Of a stretch of 64,000 nucleotides of DNA, positions 45,829 to 57,400 are shown one piece after another. Within the stretch, counting starts at the first letter, position 1, and each line of letters begins with the position of its first letter. Both the position numbers and the translations under genes were made by a program. The notes under the pieces were generated by a model. That model searched no databases. It had not been told where the DNA came from and saw only the letters and a program-made list of their open reading frames with translations. This DNA is from Ovis canadensis (taxonomy: Eukaryota > Chordata > Mammalia > Artiodactyla > Bovidae): contig NC_091247.1 of the NCBI RefSeq assembly GCF_042477335.2, positions 230,963,001 through 231,027,000 on the forward strand, in the 5' to 3' direction.

Positions 45829-46279
45829 TGAGATATCACCCCATCACAGCGACAGAGTGGAAAGTCATGGCCACAACTGGCGCCGGCAAGGATGTAGAGA
45901 GACGAGATCACTGATGCCTGCCAGCGAGAACGTGAAGAGGCAGGACCTGGCAGCTTCCTCAGAATCCAAACATGCAGGCCCACGTGACCCGGAAGGCACC
46001 CTCTGGTTATTTACCCCGGAGAACTGAAGACTCCTCTTCACACCAAACACATACACACACAAACATCCCTAGGATCTTTATTTGGAATAGACCCAAACAG
46101 GAATCAACACAGATGTCCTTCAACTGGAGATGGCTGAGCCAACCGTGGTCCAGCCACACCACAGGCTGATGCTAGAACAAACAGTGGCCCATCCACACCA
46201 GGGAACACTCCCGAGCAGCATGAGGGATGGGCAGCAACACTCAGGCCAGGCGGATGAGTCTCCAGGGAAACAGCATGCC

Positions 46280-46496
46280 AACGCCATTTCAGTCCTGTCA
46301 GACTCTGCGACCCTATGGACTGTGTCCCACCAGGCTCCTCTGTCCGTGGAATTCCCCAGACAAGAATACAGGAGTGGGTTGCCATGCCCTCCTCCAGGGG
46401 ATCTTCCAGACCCGGGGACTGAACCTGTGTCTCAACATCTCCTGCCTTGGCAGAGGGGTTCTTTATCACTAGAACCACTTCGGAAACCCCTTGCTG
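46280..46496 (-). mobile_element. Bov-tA SINE
   Basis: Reverse: AGTCCTGTCAGACTCTGCGA, GGGTTGCCATGCCCTCCTCC, ending AACCACTTCGGAAACCCC. Confidence 0.85.
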
Positions 46497-46547
46497 AGCA
46501 GAATAGCCAGTCCCAAAAGGTTCCCAACCTCTTGATTTCATCTTTCT

Positions 46548-47970
46548 TGTTGTTCAGTCACTAAGTCATGTCCAGTTCTTTGCAACCCCATGGCCTGCAG
46601 CACGCCAGGCTTCCTTGTCCTTCACCATCTCCCGGCATTTGCTCAGACTCACGTCCATTGAGTCGGTGATGCCATCCAACCATCTCATCCTCTGTCATCC
46701 CCTTCTCCTCCCATTTTCAATCTTTCCCAGCTTCGGGGTCTTTTCCAATCAGTCAGCTCTTCGCATCAGGTGGCCAAAGTATTGGAGCTTCAGCCTCAGC
46801 ATTAGTCCTTCCAATGAATATTCAGGACTGATTTCCTTTAGGATGGACTGGTTGGAGCTCTTTACAGTCCAAAGGACTCTCAAGAGTCTTCAACACCACA
46901 GTTCAAAAGCATTAATTCTTTGGGGCTCAGCCTTCTTTTTGGTCCAACTCTCACATCCATACATGACTACTGGAAAAACCATGGCTTTGACTAGACGGAG
47001 CTTTGTTGGCAAAGTAATGTCTCTGTTTTTTAATATGCTGTCTAGTTTGGTCATAGCTTTCCTTCCAAGGAGCAAGCATCTTTTAATTTCATGGCTGCAG
47101 TCACCATCTGCAGTGATTTTGGAGCCCCCCAAAATAGAATGTTTCACTGTTTCCATTGTTTCTCCATCTATTTGCCATGAAGTGATGGGACCAGGTGCCA
47201 TGATCTTCGTTTTCTGAATGTTGAGTTTTAAGCCGCCTTTTTCACTCTCCTCTTTCACTTTGATCAAGAGGCTTTTTAGTTCCTCTTCACTTTCTTCCAT
47301 AACGGTGGTGTCATCTGCATATCTGAGGTTATTGATATTTCTCCCGGCAATCTTGATTCCAGCTTGTGTTTCTTCCAGCCCAGCGTTTCTCATGATGTAT
47401 GGCACCCCACTCCAGTACTCTCGCCTGGAAAATCCCATGGACGGAGGAGCCTGGTGGGCTGCAGTCCATGGGGTCGCTACGAGTCAGACACGACTGAGCG
47501 ACTTCACGTTCACTTTTCACTTTCACGCATTGGAGAAGGAAATGGCAACCCACTCCAGTGTTTGCCTGGAGAATCCCAGGGACAGGGGAGCCTGGTGGGC
47601 TGCCGTCTCTGGGGTCGCACAGAGTCGGACACAGCTGAAGCGACTTAGCAGCAGCAGCAGCAGCAGCAGCACTCTGCATAGAAGTTAAATAAGCAGGGTG
47701 ACAATATACAGCCTTGATGTACTCCTTTTCCAATTTGGAACCAGTCCATTGCTCCATATCTGGTTCTAACTCTTGCTTCTTGACCTGCATACAGGTTTCT
47801 CAGGAGGCAGGTGAGGTGGTCTGGTACTCCCATCTCTTGCAGAATTATCCACAGTTTGTGGTGATCCACACAGTGAAAGGCTTTAGTGTAGTCAATGAAG
47901 CAAAAGTAGATGTTCTGGAATTCTCTTGCTTTTTCGATGATCCAGCGGATGTTGGCACTTTGATCTAAGG
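46548..47970 (-). mobile_element. BovB LINE 3' half, split by a Bov-A2 SINE
   Basis: Minus-strand BovB. Translated pieces include GVHQGCILSPCLFNFYAE (about 47,670-47,730), NINNLRYADD (about 47,320), ITADGDCSHE and RDITLPTKL, with an open stretch of about 180 codons at 46,890-47,438. RT motif order matches BovB. A SINE at 47,400-47,670 splits the frame, and other breaks follow, so it is inactive. Confidence 0.95.
47400..47670 (+). mobile_element. Dimeric Bov-A2-type SINE inside BovB, with AGC tail
   Basis: CCCACTCCAGTACTCTCGCC, GGGGTCGCTACGAGTCAGAC, then a second monomer GGAGAAGGAAATGGCAACCC and GGTCGCACAGAGTCGGACAC, ending in an AGC repeat at about 47,647-47,670. The BovB sequence resumes with CTCTGCATAGAAGTTAAATA. 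Confidence 0.9.
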
Positions 47971-48151
47971 AACACTAAAATGACAAGCTTTTGGAAGGGA
48001 GGACAGATCAGCAGTTGCCTTTCCGGGGTTTGGGGACAAGGTGGGGCAGTGTGGTTATAAAAGGACAAAATAACAATCCTTATTGGGACTCTTCAGCATC
48101 TTGTTGGAGATTTCTCAAACCAACCTGGCTGATAACACTGTGCAGAATTTA

Positions 48152-48312
48152 CCACAGACACACACACACACAGACGCACACACACAGACGCACACACACA
48201 CACAGACACACACACACAGACACACACACACAGACACACACACACACAGACACACACACACACACAGACACACACACACACAGACACACACACACACACA
48301 GACGCACACGTG
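48152..48312. repeat. CA / CAGACA compound microsatellite
   Basis: About 160 bp of ACAC runs broken regularly by CAGACA and CAGACGCA units, at the end of the L1 tail. Confidence 0.95.
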
Positions 48313-51152
48313 CAAGTAAAGTAAAACTAGGGAAGCTGGAATGAGATCAGTGGCTGCACCAGCGCCGCTGTCCTGGTTGGGATCTTCTACTTTCTTTTCA
48401 GAAAATGTTGCTTACCACTGGGGGATCCTGGCTAAGGTGTCCAAGGGCGCCTCTGTATTATTTGTCAGAATTCCAGTGAACCTCTAGTTATCTCAGTAAC
48501 ATTTTCATTAAAAAAATTTTAAAAAAACCACCACTGCTAGGAATGTTTTCTGAAGAAGTGACCAAAAGGCAAACAGCACGAGAACCCCGTGCTCCTCAGG
48601 GAACTCTTGACGAGCGGGGTCAGGATGGCCGGCATCCGCCCACAAGGTGCTCCGCATTAACGTGACCCTGAGCAGCCATCATCCGCGTGGAAGAAGCTAT
48701 TCTGTTAAGTGAAAACAGTAGATTTGAGAAAAGTACATACAGTAAAAAAAATTTAATTAACAGCCTTGTATGTAACACCGGGCCAGATATATGTCTAATT
48801 GTTTTCAAAGTTCTCCTTTAGAGGGGGTGTGGTCATACATAGCTCTCCACTTTTCTTTCCGTGTTGGCTGGACTGTTAATCGGGACGGCCCTCCTGTTAA
48901 GATCAGGCTTCTAGATGAAACACAGTTCGCCCAGTTACATTTTAAATCAGGTAAACAACACTTTTTAGATCTGCTAAATCTAGAAATCCTAGTTACCCAC
49001 ATAAACCCTGAGTTACCTCTACCTTGGAAAATAAACAGAGCCAGTCATCAGGGACCGGTGCCTGACGTCTGGGGCCGGCAGCTGAGCCCACCTGAACCGT
49101 CCGCACAGTCAGGGCCTGCTCCCACCTGGGCATGCCCCCGGGCCCTCCGTCCCACACACTCCCACCAAGGACGCCTGCTGGGATCGCCGCAGCCTCTCCA
49201 CGGGCCGTTCTGTGTCTGTCTCCCTTCCTGGCCCGTGTCCGCAGCCCCAGGGCCTTTGCCCCTGAGCACTCCGCGTGCCCGCCCCAGCCTGCCGTTGCTT
49301 TCTCCTGACTGCGGCACTTACTGCTGCTGTTTCCCTGCCCTCTCTCCACAAAAATGGTGAGTCCAGTTCCGTTCCCCTGCACTCCAGTCTCACCGGGGTC
49401 ACCACCGCCTGCGAGGCACCCCACCTGCAGCTGCTCTCCAAGTGCTTCCTGAGTCCTGCCTCTCTCTCCCCTAAAGCCCTCGGGCGCCTCCTGTAGAGGC
49501 CAGGGTCCCCTCCCTGACTCGCCCGCACCCGAGTGGTCTTGCTAACACAGCCACCGCAGCCCTTCAAGCCCCCTCGTCTGCAGCCTAGGAAGCGGCCAAG
49601 CCCAGCAGCGAGCCCCAGGAGCCCCTGAGCCTCTGCGGCGCCCCCTCGCCCTCACCTTCTCAGGGGGCTGGGTGGTCCCACCCTTGGGTCCCCACCTGGG
49701 CAGGGCCCCACGGTCTTCTAAGCAGGAGCGCGGGGCTTGGGGGGCACCTGGCAGATGCAGCTCCCCAACCACCCCCAGCTCGCGGTCCCCCTCTGCCCCA
49801 TCCAGGGACGCTGGCACGCTGTCACTCCAGCCCCTCGCGATGCCGGCTCAGGGTGGGACGGGCCTCAGGGTCAGTGTTCCTGGCACAACCGCCCTGTGCT
49901 CGGGCCTCTGGACCGCTGGCTTCTGGCCGCCGCTTCCCAGGCTGGCGGCACCACGACAGCAGCATGGCCTCCTGCGCAGAGTCAAGGGCCACCCGCGGTC
50001 CCTGTGAGGTCCCGGGGGCTCAGCGCAGGCCCCGGAAGCTCCTCAGCCCCAAAGGAGGACGGCCTCGCCCGGCCCTGGGCCCCCTCCACCCAGAGGAAAA
50101 CCACGGGAAGCGGCCGACAGCAGGGCGCGAGTGACAATGAAAAACGCCAGGCGTGGAGAAGTGGAAGCCGCAGAGGCGCTTCCTTTGGGGCCCACTCCCG
50201 GCCTCACCCACCCCAGGAGGCCCGGGGGCCTGCGTCGGGGTGGCACCGGGACTTGCCCCCTCCCCCTGGCCTCCTGGGGCGTGGAGCCTAGAGGAGGGCA
50301 GCCGCGGGGCTGTGGGAAGGCGGGCAGGCAGGCTCCGGGCTGTGGGCAGCGGGCTCAGGTCTGCGGCCTTGACGGGCCTCCCTCCCGCCAGCAGCCCAGA
50401 CCCAAGGGGGTCTCACTCTACCCCCACCCCTCTGCCACGCCCCTTTTCGTCCCCCCAAAACCCTGGGGACATCACCCCCAGCGGAACCGGTGGCCGCAGC
50501 GCGCCGGGGAAACCCCCCACCCCAGGCTGCCCGTCGCCCCTTTGCCCTCCAGCGCCCCCACTCCTCCCACCCTGCAAGCGCGCCAGCTCCTGGGAGGCTG
50601 GGGCAGGCCCCCCAGGTGAGGAGCTGGGGTCAGCGTGCAGAGCAACTCCGGGGTCCAGTTCTGAAGAGCCATGTGGGGCCCCCAGGTGACCCGCTGATGC
50701 CTGCCGGGAGAGGGTGGTCCTCGGAGGGGTTCCCAAGCCCCTGCCCATCCGGGCCCAGAGCAAAACCTAAGACCTGGACAAACTCCCGAGCCCCTTCCTG
50801 TCCGGGCCGCTCTGTCCAGCAGCCCCGACCCACATCTAACATGGGGGGCCACCCAGAACTGCCTCCTGAGACCACCTCGAGGCTCCCAGACCTCGTGTGA
50901 CCCCGCTCCACCCTGCCGGCTCCGTCCCCTCGGGGACACCGCCTCCAGCTGCGGTCTTCCTCCCCAGAGGAGCAAGGATGCTACCATCTGCCTGGGGTGG
51001 GGGTGGCGCTTCCAGGACAACGGGGACAACACGGTGGAGGTCTGGCAGGTGCTTGGCACCCAAAGCTGCCTCCTGTAGCCGGACGGATGGCTGCCCTTCC
51101 CCCTGGGCCCACCTGGGGTCTTCTCACCTGAACTGCTGGCAGTTTTCCCCTC

Positions 51153-51154
<2 letters not shown>

Positions 51155-51190
<36 letters not shown>
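51155..51190. repeat. CA microsatellite
   Basis: About 17 uninterrupted CA units. Confidence 0.95.
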
Positions 51191-51192
<2 letters not shown>

Positions 51193-51957
51193 CATTCCTG
51201 CTGTCCCAAAGGGAAGGCAAGGACCTGTGCTGAGGACAATGGCGGGGGCCGTTCTCAAGGTCCCAGAGCCACAAAGACCCACACTTCAGCAAGGGGGAGC
51301 CGGGGACTCTAGGACTCAGCCGGAGACAGGCGGGTGTCTGCCCCAAACCCCTATGCAGACGGGGCTCCATGGCACAGCCACCCTGTCACTTCAGGCCTGG
51401 CCATCAGGACCCTTGATGTGGTCACCACGGCAGGGTGCCCAGCGGCTTCCACACGTGACACCATCAACCTCACGTCCTGAGCTGGGCTTAGAATCTGGCG
51501 TGCGGTGAACCCCTTCCAAGGGCCACAGTGCAGCCCGTGTGGACAGAGAGCCACGAGGGTGCTGCAGGTCAGTCAGTCCTCTGCCCTGGTGGCCTCAAAG
51601 CAGGTGGCTGGTCGCTCTTTACTCCATACATTGCCTAAACGTGGACTGCACACAGCACCCAGCATCGGGCAGGAGACAGAACCCTCCCTCTTTCCTGGGG
51701 CTTCAAGTCTATGCTCAGAACTCGGTTAAAACACAGGCGCTCGCGCTTCTGTTGCTTAAATTAAAACGAAAGTCCAGCATCTTGGGCTCACAGAAAGTGC
51801 TCATCCAGGGTTTGGTACTGCAGGAACATGAACGGCCTGCAGCTGCTGACAGGGTCACGAGGTGGCCCGACTCACTGAACGGTACGGTTTATGCCGGTGT
51901 GTCTCACGAGCGCGGTGCCCCATTTCAGGCCCGCGGTGCCCCGTTTGGGCATTTAAG

Positions 51958-52085
51958 TTATGTTATCAGTCCCTCAGTCGTGTCTCTCTGTGACCCCGTG
52001 GACTGTAGCACGGCAGGTTCTTCCGACCTCCGCTGTCTTGCAGAGTTTTCTCAGATTCATGTCCATGGGGTCAGTGAGATATGGA
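51958..52085 (-). mobile_element. Diverged BovB tail fragment
   Basis: CCTCAGTCGTGTCTCTCTGT, GACCCCGTGGACTGTAGCAC and TTCATGTCCATGGGGTCAGT match the BovB 3' region in reverse. Confidence 0.7.
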
Positions 52086-54113
52086 ACGAAAGCCGTTCAA
52101 ACCCTTCCTGGAAGAGGTCAGAGCAGGCACACCCAGCCAGTCTGCGGTGTGAGAAGTGCACGCGGACGAAGGAGGGAGGTGGAACTGGTGAGGCCCTTGG
52201 GGAAGGGTTGTCGCCACCTGCCAGGGGAAGCTTTTCTATCTGTTTCAGATCAGTGCCAGGCCGCAGTGGGGACGCAGTCAGCCCACCCACCAAGACGCAG
52301 GGAGCCAGTGCTCTTCTCAGCGCTGGGCACTGTCCATCACCACACAGGGAGAGGAGGCCCTGCTCCCCTGGAGCGCTCCTCCTGCCCCGAGAGGCTGACC
52401 ACAAACAGGTCAATGTCAGAGAAGACTGAGGCTGGGAGATGGGGCGGGGGGCTACTGCTCCGTAGGGAAAGGCCAGAAAGAGCCACGCCCCCTCTACAGA
52501 TGACATCTGGGCAAAGATCTGCAGAGGTAAAGGGTGAGACAGGCAGACCTGTCCGGAAGAGCATTCCAGTTCAGGAAGAGTCGGTGCTGAGGCCCTGAGG
52601 TGGGGCCCAGGAGGCCACTGTGTGGCTGGCGCGAAGTCAGCGAGCATGGACAGGGCAGGGCGGCAGGGGCTGGGCAGTGTGGGCACCACCACCAAGGTTT
52701 TAAGAACTCCAGCTTTGACCACGAGACAGGAACCCCTGTGAGACAGTCAGTGGAGGAATGACAACACGTGGGACCAGGTATGAGGCTGCCCGTTCATCCA
52801 GGGCACAACGCTGGCGACTTTTTCAGCAAAGGGCCAGAGAGCAAATACTCCTAGCCTTGCCTGTCACGGGGTCTGTGCCACAGCTCCTCAACATGGCCTG
52901 CGTGGTGAACACAGCTGTAGGTGGCCGGTGAAGCAGAGGGTTCCCCTCTGTTCCAGGAAAACTCCAGTCAGGGCACTGACATTTGAATTTCACAGAATTT
53001 TCATGTCATGAAAGATTCTTTTGATTTTTCTTCCCAGCCATTGAAAACTGAAAAAACATTCTTAGCTTGGGGTCAAATAAAAACCGCTGGCGGCAGGATT
53101 TAGACCGCAGCCGTCGTCCACCCGCCAGCCGCCAGCTCTCCACCACCATTCTGGGCCAGACAGAATCCAGCAGCCGCTGGGGTAGGAGAACAAAAGGAAC
53201 CCAATCTGCTGCCACGAACTTAAGATTTGGTGAGAAGCAAATTAAAAGAGATCGGGAGGCAGTCCTAAGTTCTCGCCCGCCTGTCTCCCTCCGTCGCAGA
53301 GGTCAGGCCCCTGGGGCTGGAGTGCGCTCAGAGGCCAGACCGGCAGGCAGAACTGGGGGCGGGGGTCACGGACATGCAGGCAGAGCTGGGGGCCGGGGTC
53401 GTGGAGGCCGTTGTAGGCAAAGACACGGAGGGCTCCGGGCAGGCGGAGACACGGCCGACTCACCCCACTGAAGCGGACCAGTCATTGGTGAACGGAAGAC
53501 ACCCTAACCGTCACAGTGAGACTTAGGGAATGAGCCCATGCCTCGTCCTCATACAAAGTGAGTTGTAGTCTAGAGCAAGGTGACAAAAGCAGTTTGAGAA
53601 TTCATTTGGTCAGTGAATTACTGTGAGTTAGGAAACTGAGTGTCCGAGACAGACACGGAGAGCGAGCTCGGCCCCGCGGCCCGCGGCCTCCCCGAGAGGA
53701 AGGGACCCCCGGCGCCCACACGTTAAGCTTCGATCCCGGCGCACCCGCGCACGGCTGCACCTTATCGCCCGAGACTCCAGGGCCTAAAAGCGCCCAGCGC
53801 GCACGCAGAGCCCCCCGGAGCCGCTCGGCGGGACGGACGCCGTCCGGGTAAGGCCCATGCGCCTCTTCAGGCTCCGCGGCCGAGAGGCGCCGAGCACCTG
53901 CGCGCACCTGCAGGCGGAACCGGGCGCCCGTCGAGCCGCAGCCCGCGATGACGCGGCCCGCGTGCGCCCGCCCCGCCGCCGAGTTACCAGGAAGGCCCTG
54001 GCGGCCCGCCCCGCCGGCGCCCCCCGCCTCGCCAGCGACCCCCGCCCCGCCAGCGCCGGGTACCTCGCGGCCGCCCCGCTGGCCGCCCGGGGCCGGGGCC
54101 GGCGCGCGGAGAC

Positions 54114-54338
54114 TGCGCCTGCGCCGCCGAAGCCCGGAGGTGGCTGCGCCTGCGCGGTCGGCCCGCGCAGGCCCGGGGGCGGGACTGCGCCTGCGCGGTC
54201 GGCCCACGCCGGCCCTGGGGGCGGGGCGACGCCTTGCAGTCGGCCCAGACCCGCCCCATCAGCGGCGCCTCGGCACCTAGAGCCGCCCGTCCGGCCGGGC
54301 CCCGGGGAGAGGCGGGCATGCGGGCACTGCGCCTGCGC
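54114..54338 (+). promoter_or_regulatory. Cluster of four NRF1-like motifs
   Basis: TGCGCCTGCGC occurs at 54,114-54,124, 54,145-54,155, 54,186-54,196 and 54,328-54,338. It is a one-base variant of the NRF1 core (TGCGCATGCGC) common in mammalian promoters. The second and third lie in a 41-bp tandem duplication. Confidence 0.7.
54143..54226. repeat. 41-bp tandem duplication in the promoter
   Basis: GCTGCGCCTGCGCGGTCGGC plus a GGGGGCGG end, repeated once with a few changes; each copy carries one NRF1-like motif and one GC box. Confidence 0.85.
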
Positions 54339-54496
54339 GCGCCGGCCCCGCCCCCGGCCCCACCCCAGCCGCGCGGGGCCCTGGGAGGGGTGCAGCGTCC
54401 GGCGGCTGCGGCGGCGGCGCGGGAGGGGCCGGGGGCGGACAAAGCCGAGGTCGATGAATGGGGCGCGTCCGCCTGCGCGGCCGTGGGGTCGCCGCG
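54250..54496 (+). other. ZBED4: Probable ZBED4 non-coding exon 1 (5' end approximate)
   Basis: The plus strand has GCCGCG|GTGAGTGCG, an ideal donor with GT at 54,497-54,498. An alternative donor, GCCCG|GTGAGTGT, has GT at 54,970-54,971. ZBED4 (a BED zinc-finger, hAT-transposase-derived protein) has its coding sequence in one large downstream exon, which is not in this window. The exon start is a guess from the NRF1 and GC-box cluster. Confidence 0.55.
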
Positions 54497-57400
54497 GTGA
54501 GTGCGCGGCTCGCGTTCGGGGCCGGCCGTCCAGGCGCGCCGTCGGGGCCGGGGCCGGAGCCGGGGCCGGGGGCCCGGGGCCGGGACCGGGAGTCGGGGGC
54601 TGGAGGGCGAGGCCGGGGTCGGGCCGGGCGGGCGCGGGGTCGCCTGCGCAGGGCGGGGCGGGGGCGGCCTGCCGTCGCGGGGACCCCGCCCGGGCGGCGG
54701 ACTCGGCCTCGGCGTCCGGACGCCGCTCCAGCTGCGCGCCCCGCGGCCGCCGGCCCGGCTGACAGCGGGGCACCCGGGGCGCCTCTTCCGGCCGCGCGGC
54801 CGGCGGAGTGAGCGCGAGGCGGTGGGAGCGGGCGCGGACGCCGGGCCGGCCGCGGGCGAGCACGGGGACAGGCGTGCCGGCCGGCGTGGGCTCTACGGCT
54901 GACCACGCGGCGAGCCCCGAGCCGCAGTCGCCCTGGGGCGGGGGTCACCTGCCAGCAGACAGGTGCCCGGTGAGTGTCCGTCCCGAGGGCCTCTGCCCTC
55001 CGCCACCGCCACGGATCGCCTTACATGCTGTGCCTTTCAGGTGTCCCGCAAGCCCGGTACAGTATTTCATTTTCTGTGCGCTTCCAGGAAGGGACAGCCG
55101 GGGCCTCGTTTACACGTCTCAGCACACGAGACGCTCTTCATCTCTGCACGCTTCTGATGCTTCTTGGTTACTATGCGTGTTTCTGGGTATGACATTCAAG
55201 TGTAAGTAGTGAAAGCCCGAATCAAGCTGCAGAGCAGAATTTCGATCGTTTTTCCAGTTGCGGTTTTGTTTTTTTTTTTTTGACCCAAGTAATGACGGAG
55301 TCATTTATCTTTTTTTCTGTGACCCACACCATCCTGCTTGCTTAAGAGAATTGCCAGCCCCCTAGACTCTCCTTGCATTTTGAGTGACTGTCCATAGACA
55401 CACATATATTCACCTCTCTGCAAGCAAACCCCTGCCCAGCTGGGCCATCAGGAGAAGCTTCTGTGGGCATTCTCAAGTTTGTGAAAAAGGGAAGTTATTT
55501 GTTTTGAAGTTAACTCTGATCAGATCAAGTCCATAATTTTGAAAAAACGCATCTCAGACTTGCATGAGACCGGTTTGCTAAGGCATTCTTGTGACTTTTT
55601 ATATTAACTTTTGATGTCTTCTCTACATCACGGTGTTAAAATTAGGAGAGGAGGAAGGATTTAGTTGGAGTTTTTCAAAAGCGCTCTGAACAAGCCAAAT
55701 TGCAATTATGACTTAATTTTCATGCAGAGTTATCTTGTGAGAGGAGACTCCTCTCACCAGCTCATACCCGGGGCCTGCCACGGGCTGTCTGTGCAGGGGT
55801 GCACGCTTCCTGTAATCCTTAAACAGATGGTATCTGCTTGTGGTGGTTTACATTTTCTCAGGAAAAGATGTGGCACAAGTTAAGAGATTCTGTGAGTCTT
55901 CAGGAAGTTAACCTCCTGTATTGGAAGAAAGCACAGACTCTGAGTCCACATCGCCACACACGTACTGTTAATTCCTGATGTTTTAGGGCATGAAAAGTCT
56001 GCCCTGCTTTTCCATGTCACCACACACAGAAGGAGGTTCGTGAATGGCTCATGCTGTGCCAGGAGTGCTCCTGAAGCGCTGGGAAGGGTTTGAAGGGAAC
56101 CGTCAGGGCCGTGGATTGAACCCTGCGTCTGTGCAGAGGAGCCGAGGCAGCTGTGCTCAGGACGTGGTAAAGGGCGTGTGTGTTGTCTTTCAGATCCCTG
56201 CCCGGTGTGGAAGCTGGAGAGAGAGCAGACCTGGGCAGCGGCGCTGTGGGAGCACGAGGCGCTGTGACCGCGGTCAGTCTGTCCTTCCCGCCACTCTCAT
56301 CTGCGTGTCTCTGCCCGGCCTCAGCTCCTTCCTCCCAGCTCTGCTCGGATTCCCTCCTTCACTATGAGGAGTGCCGGCGAGGGCAGGGGCAGGGGCCCGG
56401 GCGCAGGCACACCGGGGGCGCCTGCCAGGGTTGGCTGGGGCCCCTCCGACTGTCCCTCAGCAGCGCGGGTTCCTCCTAAGCTGCTCTGCGCAAAGCATGA
56501 GAGGTGACCGTCGTTCTCCGGGTTACGGCTTGATGTCTAATATAAGCTGTAGGAGGCATCATCTCTGTTTACCGTTGGTGTCTTACTGAATTCAGCTGCA
56601 CGGAGTCCCGCCCTGACCACCCCGCGGCCTCCCGTCAGTGTCCGGGTGGCAGCAGACTTCCTGTCGGGCAGCTTCCAGAGCCTCGGCCCCTTCCACTTCC
56701 CTGTCTTTCCCTCCCTTCTCCCTCAGGCTACGGCACTGCCTGATTTTAATCACTCCGGAGTATTTAGATCACTTCTAGCTGCCTGATGTGTGCTTTTGGC
56801 AGCTGGTATCCTGGAAGGCACCGTTAGGAGTGAAAGCAAGCCCCTTCTTCCCCTTCCTCCTGTTTCCGAGGTGGAGGGCCCCGGGGGGGCTGGAGGTGCC
56901 TGCCCCCGCGCGAGCGTTCTCGCCTCTCTCCTCTTGCCTGGCGCTGTCCTACCTGCTGGGGCAGCGGCGCACGGTTGTGGTGAGGATGGGCAGCGAAGGC
57001 GGAGTGAGCTCTCCAAGGAGGAGCACAAGCAGCCGTGGGCAAGGGTGATGGGCAGTGTGACAAGCGTTCTCTCGGAAGACCGCTTGGAGAGGAAAGGACC
57101 TTTGCGTCCCGCGCCGAGGGGCCTGGGGGAGGCGGAGCAGAGGCCCTGTGTGAGAAGCGGCAGTGAGCTGTGGAGCCTGGCCCCTGCTTTCGGGCCGTCT
57201 CCTGTCGTAAGGCCCGTCCCTGCCTTGCTCAGGTGTTCACCCTGCTTGGGTTCTGCTTTCCTTTGGGTGAAGGCCTTGCGGCAGCCGCCTGCCCCCACAG
57301 CGAGGTCTGCGCACCGCAGGAACCGGAGAGGCCGGGCCTGCGGCGGGGCGTCCCCTGCTGACCTGGCACTGCCCGCGGGGGTTCCTCAGTCTGTGTAGCC

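Larger units (their letters stand above)
40185..48160 (+). mobile_element. Long, shattered L1 copy
   Basis: Co-linear plus-strand L1 pieces in the expected order: about 40,185-40,750 and 41,240-41,410 (GAAACCACAGAGGCCAGAAG; AAAGTTCTTCAAACAGAGATG), 41,800-41,975 and 42,140-42,455 (ORF2 5': TATTTACACACCAAACAACA; CATTTATAGAACTGCCCACC), 43,290-43,800 (CCATGACCAAGTGGGATTTA), 44,040-44,560 (TGATTATCTACCAGAGTATC), 44,885-45,065 (AAGACTGTGGTACTGGCGGA), 45,300-45,715, 45,830-46,230, and a tail at about 47,985-48,160. Ten or more SINE or BovB insertions split it. No intact ORF. Confidence 0.75.
48313..53590. other. Intergenic stretch between BRD1 and the downstream CpG island; no gene recognised
   Basis: Mostly unique, GC-rich DNA (49.0-51 kb especially). 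It has a CA microsatellite at 51,155-51,190 and a diverged reverse BovB tail at about 51,960-52,080 (CTCAGTCGTGTCTCTCTGTG; TCATGTCCATGGGGTCAGTG). Long open frames here look like GC-driven shadows: no recognisable domain or codon signature. Confidence 0.6.
53640..55000 (+). promoter_or_regulatory. CpG-island promoter, probably of ZBED4
   Basis: Dense CpG from about 53.65 to 54.97 kb with GC boxes (GGGGGCGGGGC at about 54,220) and four NRF1-like TGCGCCTGCGC motifs. A strong plus-strand donor follows. BRD1 and ZBED4 sit head-to-head about 25 kb apart in human, and the spacing here is 24.5 kb. The CpG island is seen; the ZBED4 assignment is synteny. Confidence 0.8.

Noticed and set aside
49000-51500. 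Several 150-250-codon ORFs in the intergenic region
   Set aside because: High GC, no homology I recognise, no splice pattern, and both strands equally open.
53784-54948. ORFs of 220-360 codons on both strands in the second CpG island
   Set aside because: GC-driven shadows: overlapping in several frames, Pro/Arg/Ala-rich, no domain.
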